Below, piece by piece: positions 18,326 to 27,089 of a stretch of DNA of 59,674 nucleotides (positions are counted from its first letter, which is position 1; every line of letters begins with the position of its first letter). Source of the stretch: an uncultured Lysobacteraceae bacterium. Lineage in GTDB: Bacteria; Pseudomonadota; Gammaproteobacteria; Xanthomonadales; Xanthomonadaceae. The position numbers and the translations under genes were made by a program. The notes under the pieces are model-generated. The model was given only the letters and a program-made list of their open reading frames with translations, was not told the origin of the DNA and ran no database searches. The DNA is taken from the NCBI GenBank assembly GCA_946480825.1, contig CAMLLG010000019.1, positions 1 to 59,674 of the forward strand, written 5' to 3'.

Positions 18326-18901
18326 ATGCCCGAACTCCGCGCACACGACACGCCCCAGGACACTTCTGGCCTCGATGTACTGCTGATCGAAATCGCCGGC
18401 GGCAGCCGCAACGCATTCGAATCGCTCTACCGCGCGACCTCGTCGCGTTTGTTCGCGATCTGCCTCCGGGTGTTGCCGGACCGCGCCGAAGCCGAAGACG
18501 TGCTGCAGGAAGTGTTCACGACGATCTGGCACAAGGCGCATCAGTTCGATCCCGGTCGGGCCAGCCCGATCGCCTGGTTGGCGATGATCGCGCGCAACAA
18601 GGCCATCGATCGTCTGCGCGCGGCGCCCGCCCGCGGCACCCTGGCGCCGATCGAATTCGCCGACGACATCGCCGATGCCGGCGCCACGCCGCTGCAGACC
18701 GCGGTCTCGGCCGACGAGCGCGAACGGCTCGAAGCCTGCATGCGCCAGCTCGATCCCCGCCGCCAATCGCTGATCCGCGCCGCCTTCTTCGAAGGCTCCA
18801 CCTACGAAGAACTGGCGCAACGCATCGCTTCGCCGCTGGGCTCGGTCAAGAGCTGGATCCGGCGCGGACTGCTGCAACTGCGGGGGTGCCTCGAAGCATG
18901 A
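18326..18901 (+). CDS. ECF RNA polymerase sigma factor
   Basis: A 191-residue extracytoplasmic-function sigma factor. Region 2 spans about residues 30-90 (FESLYRATSSRLF, DRAEAEDVLQEVF, ARNKAIDRLR). Region 4 spans about 130-185 (LDPRRQSLIRAAFFEG, STYEELAQRIASPLGSVKSWIRRGL). The start at 18326 has an AGGA site 7 bp upstream; an ATG at 18290 is possible but lacks one. The stop overlaps the next start by ATGA, coupling it to its anti-sigma factor. It resembles the SigK type. The lipid operon that begins at 20120 is the nearest candidate regulon. Confidence 0.92.
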   Translation: MPELRAHDTPQDTSGLDVLLIEIAGGSRNAFESLYRATSSRLFAICLRVLPDRAEAEDVLQEVFTTIWHKAHQFDPGRASPIAWLAMIARNKAIDRLRAAPARGTLAPIEFADDIADAGATPLQTAVSADERERLEACMRQLDPRRQSLIRAAFFEGSTYEELAQRIASPLGSVKSWIRRGLLQLRGCLEA

Positions 18902-19707
18902 ACATCCGCGACCTCAACGATCAGGATTTCGAAGGCCGGGAGCCGCCGTCGGCGGACATCTTCGCGGGCGAATACGTTCTCGGCGTGCTCGACGCCGAAC
19001 AACGCCGCGAAGCGCAGGCCCGCATCGCGAGCGACCCCGGATTCGCCCGTCTCGTCGCCGACTGGGAACAGCGCCTCGCGCCGCTGCTGGCGGAATTCGA
19101 TGGCGCGGAAATCCCGCCGCACCTGTGGCCGCGCATCCGCAGCCGACTCGGTTGGCCCGCGATCGAAAGCGGCAGCACCGCCACGAAACCGGGCGTCTTC
19201 CAGAGCGCCGGCTTCTGGCGCGCCGCCACCGGTCTGGCCGCGGCGGCCGCCATCGCCGCGGTGGCGATCGGTCCGCTCGGACTGTTCCGCGACGAGGTGA
19301 CGACCCCGGTCGGTCCCGGTCCGATCGCGGTCGAACCGCCGCCACCGCCGGTCGAAGATCCGGACGCACCCAAACCGGTCAGCACGCTGCTTCGCGACGA
19401 CGGCAATCCCGGCTGGCTGGCTTCGGTCGATCCCGAGGCCGGCACCGTGCTGATGGTGCCGGTGCCCGCGCCCGCCGATGCCGAGGGCCGCGTGCCCGAG
19501 CTGTGGCTGATTCCGCCGGGCGAAACGCCCAAATCGCTCGGCATCGTGTCGATCGACCGTTCGCACACGGTCAAGGTGCCCGACGCGCTGCGCGACGCGC
19601 TCGCCAGGGGCGCGCTGTTGGCGATCACGCTGGAACCGGCAGGCGGTGCGCCTCAGGGCGTGGCCACGGGTCCGATCATCGCCAAGGGCGACATCCGGAC
19701 GCTCTGA
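18898..19707 (+). CDS. Anti-sigma factor, RskA-like
   Basis: A 269-residue single-pass membrane protein that should hold the ECF sigma factor inactive. Residues about 20-90 form the cytoplasmic sigma-binding region (FAGEYVLGVLDAEQRREAQARI). One transmembrane helix is at about 103-127 (FWRAATGLAAAAAIA). A Pro-rich linker leads to a periplasmic domain of about 120 residues (PGWLASVDPEAGTVLMVPV, PELWLIPPGETPKSLG) typical of anti-sigma-K factors. It has no HxxxCxxC zinc motif, so it is not a ChrR/ZAS type. Translation is coupled to the sigma gene. Confidence 0.9.
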   Translation: MNIRDLNDQDFEGREPPSADIFAGEYVLGVLDAEQRREAQARIASDPGFARLVADWEQRLAPLLAEFDGAEIPPHLWPRIRSRLGWPAIESGSTATKPGVFQSAGFWRAATGLAAAAAIAAVAIGPLGLFRDEVTTPVGPGPIAVEPPPPPVEDPDAPKPVSTLLRDDGNPGWLASVDPEAGTVLMVPVPAPADAEGRVPELWLIPPGETPKSLGIVSIDRSHTVKVPDALRDALARGALLAITLEPAGGAPQGVATGPIIAKGDIRTL

Positions 19708-20119
19708 AGAGTCTGTTCGCAATCTCGGCGAGGCGTATTCGGGGGCGGATGCAGGCGGACGAGAGTCAGCCCGCATCGAATTCGGCAAACGCCCCCGTGG
19801 GGAACAACGCAAGGCGCGACGGTCTACGGACAGTCTCGACCAGCCTTCGGCTGTTGAAAGCCTGCAATCCGTCGCGACCTGCGTCGTTCCCGCAGGGGCT
19901 CCGGTGACGGATCGGAACGCTCTGTCGACGTCATCGCAACATTGCAAACACGCGCCGGGAGCCGCACGATCCGAGCGCCGCATCGTGGCCATTGCCGCAT
20001 GACGCATGCGCCGCACGCTGCGTCCGCGGCGCGATGTAACGATCTGATTCGAAACGCGGGAACGGTGCATCCGAATGCACCGCCTCCGCGTACGGGTACC
20101 GACAGCCAAGGAATTGCGC
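19708..20119. other. Intergenic region before the lipid operon
   Basis: Gene-free 412 bp between the anti-sigma gene and the desaturase. It likely holds the operon promoter. A TGTAACGATCTGATTCG stretch at about 20034-20050 stands out as less GC-rich, but I cannot match it to a defined ECF promoter. No open frame here has a credible start and codon use. Confidence 0.4.
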
Positions 20120-21171
<1,052 letters not shown>

Positions 21172-21172
<1 letters not shown>

Positions 21173-22476
21173 TGCGCATCGCCATCGTCGGTTCCGGCAT
21201 CGCCGGCCTCGCCTCCGCCTGGCTGTTGTCGAAGGACACGCGCCACGACGTCGTGCTGTTCGAGGCAAACGATTATCTGGGCGGCCATACCCACACCCAC
21301 GACATCGAACTGCATGGCCGGCGGTATGCGGTGGACAGCGGTTTCATCGTCCACAACCCCGCGCACTATCCACTGCTGACCGGGCTGTTCGACGAACTCG
21401 GAATCGCGTCGCAGCCGACCACGATGAGCTTCTCCGTTCGCAACGAGACCTCGGGGCTGGAATACAACGCCACCGATCTCGACGGGCTGTTCTGCCAGCG
21501 CCGCAATCTGGCGTCGCCGCGCTTCTGGCGGATGCTGCGCGATCTGTTCCGGTTCTATCGCGAAGCGCCGGCGCTGCTGGAAGAGACCGGCGAAGGTCCG
21601 ACGCTCGGCGACTATCTCGACCGGAACGGCTATGGCGCGATGTTCCGCGACGACCATCTGGTACCGATGGCCTCGGCGCTGTGGTCGTCGCCGTCGGCGC
21701 GGATCCTGTCGTTTCCGGCGAAATATCTCGTGCAGTTCATGGCCAACCATCAGATGCTGCAGGTCAGCGACCGCCCGCAGTGGCGCGTGGTGCGCGGCGG
21801 TTCCAACGCCTACGTCCGCGCGCTGCGCGCACGCTGGCGGGTGCAGGAACGGCTGTCGACGCCGGTGTCGATGGTGCTGCGCGACGAGGACGGCGTGACC
21901 GTTTTCACCGAGACCGGCGCCGAGCGTTTCGACCGGCTGGTGCTGGCCTGCCACAGCGATCAGTCGCTGCGATTGCTCAGCGACGCCACCGACAACGAGC
22001 GCGCGGTGCTGGGCGCGATGCCTTACCAGGCCAACGACACCGTGCTGCATACCGATGCGCGCCTGCTGCCGCGACAGCGCAAGGCGTGGGCGGCCTGGAA
22101 CGCGCTGATACCGCGCGATGCGGGCGATGTCTGCACCGTCAGCTATTGCATGAACCTGCTGCAGGGCATCGAATCGCCCGAGCCCTTCGTGGTCACGCTC
22201 AATCGCACCGACGCCATCGACCCGGCGAAGATCCTGCGCCGCATGCGCTATCACCATCCGGTCTACAGCCACGCCTCGGTGGCCGCGCAGCAGCGCAAGG
22301 CGGAGATCCAGGGCCAGCGCCGGACCTGGTTCGCGGGCGCGTACTGGGGTTGGGGTTTCCACGAAGACGGCATGCGCAGCGCGGTCGAGGTCGCGCGGGA
22401 CATGGGCATCGCGTGGTCGCCTGCCGAGCGGGAAGACCGCATGACGGTCGCGGCGGCGGAGCCGGTCGCGGCATGA
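21172..22476 (+). CDS. NAD(P)/FAD-dependent oxidoreductase (amine-oxidase fold)
   Basis: A 434-residue flavoprotein. The Rossmann motif VGSGIAGL is at 6-13, followed by an acidic strand end (LFEANDYLGGHTHTH). The conserved block YAVDSGFIVHN near 56-66 is typical of the CFA-associated oxidoreductase group. The C-terminus has GAYWGWGFHEDGMRSA, the second FAD-contact motif. Homologues are commonly encoded with DUF1365 and CFA synthase, as here, so it probably acts on fatty-acyl chains, but the reaction is not established by sequence. Both ends overlap the neighbouring genes. Confidence 0.88.
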
Positions 22477-23282
22477 GCGACGCGTTCGCCAGCGCGGTGT
22501 ACGAAGGCACGGTCCGGCATCGGCGGCATCTGCCGCATCCGCACGCGTTCCGCTACCGGATGGCGCAACTGTATCTCGACCTCGACGAAGTCGATCGGGT
22601 CTTCGATCGTCGCCGGCTGTGGTCGATCGACCGCCGCAATCTCGCCGAATTCCGGCGCAGCGATTATCTGGGCGATGCCGACACGCCGCTGGCCGAAGCG
22701 GTGCGCCAGCGGGCCGCCGACGCGCTCGGTCGCCGCCCGCAGGGCCCGATCCGGCTGTTGACGCATCTGCGCTATTTCGGCTTCGTGTTCAATCCGGTGA
22801 GCTTCTACTACTGCCACGATGCCGACGGCGCGCTCGACTGCATCGTCGCCGAGATCACCAATACGCCGTGGAAGGAGCGCCATGCGTACGTGCTGCCGGT
22901 CGACGGCGCCGATGCGCACGGCCGCGCCCTGCACTGGTCGTTCGCGAAACAGTTCCACGTCTCGCCGTTCATGGCCATGGACCGCGACTATGCCTGGCGA
23001 TTCACCGCGCCGGGCGACGATCTGCACGTCCACATGGACGTATTGCGCGACGGCGAACGCGAATTCGACGCCACCCTGCATCTGCGGCGCCGCGCGCTGA
23101 ACGCCGCATCGCTGCGGCGCGTGCTGTGGCGCTATCCGCTGATGACCGCACAGGTGGTCGGCGCGATCCACTGGCAGGCGGTGCGGCTGTGGCTGAAGCG
23201 CACGCCGGTCCACGACCACCCGGGCGGATCCCGTGACGGCGAAACCCGGGCCACCTCCCTTCCTCTCCGAGAATCACGATGA
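22473..23282 (+). CDS. DUF1365 family protein
   Basis: A 269-residue protein of the DUF1365 family. Family hallmarks are the early VRHRRHLPHPHAFRY, the central YFGFVFNPVSFYYC and the EITNTPWKERHAYV segment, then FHVSPFM. The function is not defined. It is nearly always found between the FAD oxidoreductase and a CFA synthase, and its start overlaps the former while its stop overlaps the latter by ATGA, so the three products are probably made in fixed proportion. A role in acyl-chain modification is inferred from context. Confidence 0.9.
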   Translation: MSDAFASAVYEGTVRHRRHLPHPHAFRYRMAQLYLDLDEVDRVFDRRRLWSIDRRNLAEFRRSDYLGDADTPLAEAVRQRAADALGRRPQGPIRLLTHLRYFGFVFNPVSFYYCHDADGALDCIVAEITNTPWKERHAYVLPVDGADAHGRALHWSFAKQFHVSPFMAMDRDYAWRFTAPGDDLHVHMDVLRDGEREFDATLHLRRRALNAASLRRVLWRYPLMTAQVVGAIHWQAVRLWLKRTPVHDHPGGSRDGETRATSLPLRESR

Positions 23283-24595
23283 ACGATCTCGTCACCCGCA
23301 TCGACGCCACCGCGGCCGCCGACTACGGCACCCTCGATCGTTTCCTGCGCGGCCGGCTCATCGCCCAGATGTCGCGGCTGCGCCACGGCCGCCTGACGCT
23401 GTGCGACGCGCTCGGCACGGTCGAACTGGGCGAGCCCGCCCACGTCGACACCGATCTGCGCATCCGCATCGAAGTCGATTCGCCCGGTTTCTATCGCGCG
23501 GTCGCGGCCAACGGCAGCGTCGGCGCCGGCGAAGCCTGGATGGATGCGCAGTGGCGCTGCGACGACCTCGTGGCGCTGGTGCGGCTGCTGGTGCGCAACC
23601 GCGATCTGCTGGACGGCATGGAAACCGGGCTCGCGCGCCTCGGCGGGCTGGCGATGAAGGCCTGGCACGCCCTGCGCCGCAACACCCGCACCGGCAGCCG
23701 CCGCAATATCGCCGCGCACTACGACCTCGGCAACGATTTCTTCCGCCTGTTCCTCTCGCCGGACCTGATGTATTCCTCGGGCATCTGGGCCGGCGACGAC
23801 GACACCCTCGACGCCGCATCCACCCGCAAGCTCGACCGCATCTGCCGCAAGCTCGATCTGAAACCCGGCGACCACGTGATCGAGATCGGCACCGGCTGGG
23901 GCGGCTTCGCCGTGCATGCCGCGCGTCATTACGGCTGCCGCGTCACCACCACCACGATCTCGAAGGAGCAGCACGCCCTCGCCGCGCAGCGCGTGGCCGA
24001 GGCCGGGCTGGAGGATCGGGTCACGCTGCTGCTGCAGGACTACCGCGACCTCACCGGCACCTACGACAAGCTGGTCTCGATCGAGATGATCGAGGCCATC
24101 GGCGCGCAGTACCTCGACGGTTACTTCGCGAAGCTCGGCACGCTGCTCAAGCCCGACGGGCTGGCGCTGATCCAGGCGATCACCATCGAAGACCATCGTT
24201 ACGAACAGGCGCTGCATTCGGTCGACTTCATCAAGCGCTACGTCTTCCCCGGCAGTTTCATTCCCTCGATCGCGGCGATGATCGCGTCGAAAGGGCGCGC
24301 CAGCGATCTCGCCCTGATCCAGCTGGAGGATTTCGGCCTGTCGTACGCGCGCACGCTCGAAGCCTGGCGCCGTCGCTTCCGCGCCGCGCTGCAGGACGTG
24401 CGGGCGCAGGGGTTCGACGACCGCTTCATCGCGATGTGGGACTTCTATCTCGCCTACTGCGAAGGCGGTTTCCGCGAACGTTCGATCGGCGTGGCGCAAC
24501 TGCTGATGGCCAAGCCCGGGCATCGCCTGCCGGCGCCGATGCCCGAACTGCCGGCGCATCCCGCCTCGCAAGGCGCGGGCGAACTGCAGGCATGA
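23279..24595 (+). CDS. cfa: Cyclopropane-fatty-acyl-phospholipid synthase family methyltransferase
   Basis: A 438-residue SAM-dependent enzyme that adds a methylene (or methyl) group across a double bond of a membrane phospholipid acyl chain. The N-terminal lipid-binding domain covers about 1-140 (GEAWMDAQW at about 82-90). The catalytic domain contains AHYDLGNDFFRLFL, SSGIW and the SAM motif VIEIGTGWGG at 200-209. SIEMIEAIG and YVFPGSFIPS near the active site are conserved. The length matches Cfa. The operon encodes a second, shorter homologue at 25267. Confidence 0.92.
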   Translation: MNDLVTRIDATAAADYGTLDRFLRGRLIAQMSRLRHGRLTLCDALGTVELGEPAHVDTDLRIRIEVDSPGFYRAVAANGSVGAGEAWMDAQWRCDDLVALVRLLVRNRDLLDGMETGLARLGGLAMKAWHALRRNTRTGSRRNIAAHYDLGNDFFRLFLSPDLMYSSGIWAGDDDTLDAASTRKLDRICRKLDLKPGDHVIEIGTGWGGFAVHAARHYGCRVTTTTISKEQHALAAQRVAEAGLEDRVTLLLQDYRDLTGTYDKLVSIEMIEAIGAQYLDGYFAKLGTLLKPDGLALIQAITIEDHRYEQALHSVDFIKRYVFPGSFIPSIAAMIASKGRASDLALIQLEDFGLSYARTLEAWRRRFRAALQDVRAQGFDDRFIAMWDFYLAYCEGGFRERSIGVAQLLMAKPGHRLPAPMPELPAHPASQGAGELQA

Positions 24596-25164
24596 GCTTC
24601 TGGGCGAATCTCGTCGGTTACCAGTGCGTGTGGTTCGCCGCGGTGATCGGTGCCGGCCGCGGCCTGTGGTGGCCGGCCGTGGCCGCCGCGGCGCTGTTCG
24701 CGCTGCTGCATCTCGCCCTGCATCCGCAGACGACCGCGCAGCGTGCGGTGGATTTCCGGCTGATGGCGGTGGCGATCGGTTGCGGCCTGCTGCTCGACGG
24801 CGGTCTGGTGTCGAACGGCCTGGCCGACTACGCCGCCGGCGACGTCGCCGTCCCCGGCATCGGCGCGCCGCTGTGGATCCTGTCGCTGTGGGCCGCGTTC
24901 TCGCTGACGCTGCGGCATTCGATGACGTTCCTGCTGCATCGTCCGCTGCTCGCCGCTGCGTTCGGCGCGCTCGGCGGCCCGCTGGCCTATCTCGGCGCGG
25001 CGCGCGGCTGGCAGGCCATCGCTTTCGCGGAACCGCGCTGGATGGCATTGACCGCGCTGTCGATCGGCTGGTGCGTCGCGATCGCGCTGCTGACGACGCT
25101 GGCGGTGCGCTGGTCGCCGCGGACGCATGTCACGGCCGCCGCTCCCGCCGGCAGCGCGTCGTGA
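24592..25164 (+). CDS. DUF2878 family membrane protein
   Basis: A 190-residue integral membrane protein with about five hydrophobic segments (WFAAVIGAGRGLWW, LMAVAIGCGLLL, LWILSLWAAFSLTL, MALTALSIGWCVAIALL). The LLLDGGLVSNGL and LWAAFSLTLRHSM motifs fit DUF2878. Function is unknown. The start overlaps the CFA synthase stop by ATGA. It may organise or recruit the soluble lipid-modifying enzymes at the membrane, which is inference from context. Confidence 0.82.
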   Translation: MSFWANLVGYQCVWFAAVIGAGRGLWWPAVAAAALFALLHLALHPQTTAQRAVDFRLMAVAIGCGLLLDGGLVSNGLADYAAGDVAVPGIGAPLWILSLWAAFSLTLRHSMTFLLHRPLLAAAFGALGGPLAYLGAARGWQAIAFAEPRWMALTALSIGWCVAIALLTTLAVRWSPRTHVTAAAPAGSAS

Positions 25165-25266
25165 ACCGCGCGCCGCGACGCATATCGTTTCGTCCGGTCC
25201 GGCACGTCGCCGTCGGCATCGCCCGTTTCTTCCTCCACTGACCCGAATTTCCGCAAGGACTCCGCC

Positions 25267-26349
25267 ATGAACCAGACCACCGCCCTGCCCCGGGAACTCG
25301 CGCAGGACCGCCCCGGCCCCGGCCTGATCGGTCTCGCCGAACGCGGGCTGATTCCCGACGCGTTGCTGCGTCTGGGCATCCGTCGCCAGTGCGAGGACCG
25401 GCTGCGCATCGAACATGCGGGCGGTCTCGAAGCCCAGGCCGAACGCTTCCGCGAACGCATCGGCCAGCTGCGCAGCAGTCCGGTCGCGATCCATACCGAT
25501 GCCGCCAACGCGCAGCACTACGAACTGCCGCCGGCGTTCTTCACCCACTGCCTCGGCCGTCGTCTGAAGTATTCCTGCGCCTACTACCCGCGCGGCGACG
25601 AAACCCTGGACCAGGCCGAGGACGCGATGCTGAAGCTCTACGGCGAACGCGCCGAACTCGCCGACGGCCAGCGCATCCTCGAACTCGGCTGCGGCTGGGG
25701 TTCGCTGACGCTGTGGATGGCCGAGCGCCATCCGCACGCACGGATCACCGCGGTCTCGAATTCGCGGCCGCAACGCGAGCACATCGAAGCCCAATGCCGC
25801 GCCCGCGGGTTCGCGAACGTCGAAGTGATCACCTGCGACGTGAACCGGCTGCAACTGCCGGAAGCCGAATTCGACCGCTGCGTCTCGATCGAAATGTTCG
25901 AGCACATGCGCAATTACGAGGTCCTGCTCGGCGACATCGGCCGCTGGCTGAAGCCGGGCGGCAAGCTCTTCGTCCACATCTTCGCCCACAAGACCCTGAT
26001 GTACCCGTTCGAAACCGAAGGCGAGGACAATTGGATGGGCCGTCATTTCTTCACCGGCGGACTGATGCCGGCCAGCGATACGCTGCTGTGGTTCCAGCGC
26101 GCGCTGCGGATCGAAGAGCGCTGGCATGTGGACGGCACGCATTACGAGAAGACCGCGAACCACTGGCTGCAGAATCAGGACAGCCATCGCGACGCGGTGA
26201 TGGCGGTGCTGCGCGAGGCCTATGGCGACCAGGCATCGCTGTGGTTCCAGCGCTGGCGCATGTTCTGGATGGCCTGCGCCGAGCTGTTCGGTTACGACGG
26301 CGGCCGGGAATGGCTGGTCGCGCATTATCGTTTCGTCCGGCCGGACTGA
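25267..26349 (+). CDS. Second CFA-like SAM-dependent methyltransferase
   Basis: A 360-residue class I methyltransferase of the short cyclopropane synthase / coclaurine-N-methyltransferase-like group. Blocks: ANAQHYELPPAFF, LKYSCAYYP, the SAM motif ILELGCGWGS at 137-146, then CVSIEMFEHMRNYE and GGKLFVHIFAHK. It lacks the long N-terminal domain of the enzyme at 23279 and is a separate subfamily, not a duplicate. An AAGGA site precedes the ATG. The substrate could be another double-bond position or a different reaction such as methylation without ring closure. Confidence 0.88.
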   Translation: MNQTTALPRELAQDRPGPGLIGLAERGLIPDALLRLGIRRQCEDRLRIEHAGGLEAQAERFRERIGQLRSSPVAIHTDAANAQHYELPPAFFTHCLGRRLKYSCAYYPRGDETLDQAEDAMLKLYGERAELADGQRILELGCGWGSLTLWMAERHPHARITAVSNSRPQREHIEAQCRARGFANVEVITCDVNRLQLPEAEFDRCVSIEMFEHMRNYEVLLGDIGRWLKPGGKLFVHIFAHKTLMYPFETEGEDNWMGRHFFTGGLMPASDTLLWFQRALRIEERWHVDGTHYEKTANHWLQNQDSHRDAVMAVLREAYGDQASLWFQRWRMFWMACAELFGYDGGREWLVAHYRFVRPD

Positions 26350-26433
26350 GCGCATGCTGAAAATCACGCCCCACCCGCCGGCAATTCGAACTCGCTCTGT
26401 CGATCGTCAGTGGCAATACACCTTTACAGGACT

Positions 26434-26991
26434 ATGGTCGTGAAAAGACTGATCGCTTCCGCCCTGCTCGGCTTCATCGGAGTCGCCGCCATGTTCGCTC
26501 TCGACGCCAAGGACAAGACGCCCATCCCGCCGGTCGCGAACGTCGATCTGCCGCGCTTCATGGGCGACTGGTACGTCATCGCCCACATCCCGACCTTCCT
26601 CGAAAAGAACGCCTACGACGCGGTCGAATCCTACGCGCTGCGCGACGACGGCAAGATCCAGACCACCTACCGCCAACGCAAGGGCGGATTCGACGCACCC
26701 ATCGACGTGATGCGCCCGGTCGGCACCGTGCGCCCGGGCACCAACAACGCGGTCTGGGGCATGCAGTTCGTGTGGCCGATCAAGGCCGAGTACGTGATCG
26801 TGCATGTCGACGCGGACTATACCCAGACCATCATCGGCCGCAGCGCGCGCGACTACGTCTGGATCATGGCCCGGACCCCACGCATTCCGGAGGCCGATTA
26901 CGCCGCCCACGTCGAACGCCTGAAGGCGCTCGGCTACGACATCGCGAAACTGCGGCGGGTGCCGCAACCGGACGCTCGCACCGACCCCTGA
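26434..26991 (+). CDS. Lipocalin family protein (Blc-like)
   Basis: A 185-residue lipocalin. An N-terminal hydrophobic segment (RLIASALLGFIGVAAMF) directs it to the envelope; there is no lipobox Cys, unlike E. coli Blc. The GxW motif is in FMGDWYVIAHIP and is followed by VESYALRDDGKIQTTY and the strand YVIVHVDADYTQTIIGR. Bacterial lipocalins bind fatty acids or lysophospholipids under envelope stress. It follows the lipid-modification operon and is probably part of it. The AGGA site supports the start at 26434. Confidence 0.88.
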   Translation: MVVKRLIASALLGFIGVAAMFALDAKDKTPIPPVANVDLPRFMGDWYVIAHIPTFLEKNAYDAVESYALRDDGKIQTTYRQRKGGFDAPIDVMRPVGTVRPGTNNAVWGMQFVWPIKAEYVIVHVDADYTQTIIGRSARDYVWIMARTPRIPEADYAAHVERLKALGYDIAKLRRVPQPDARTDP

Positions 26992-27089
26992 ACCCCGGCC
27001 GTCCGGCATAACGTGACGCAGGCTGCGTTCGGGGCTCGGGGCTCCCTTGCTACACTGCCCCGATCCCCGAATACGGACCCGACGCCGCG

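Noticed and set aside
19708..20119. Defined ECF promoter upstream of the desaturase
   Set aside because: Stretches such as TGATTC and GGAAC are present, but no pair with correct spacing recurs before the sigma gene, so no site is claimed.
25161..25241. 26-codon GTG frame overlapping the DUF2878 stop
   Set aside because: It has an overlap typical of the operon but is Arg-rich, lacks a ribosome site and has no recognisable feature.
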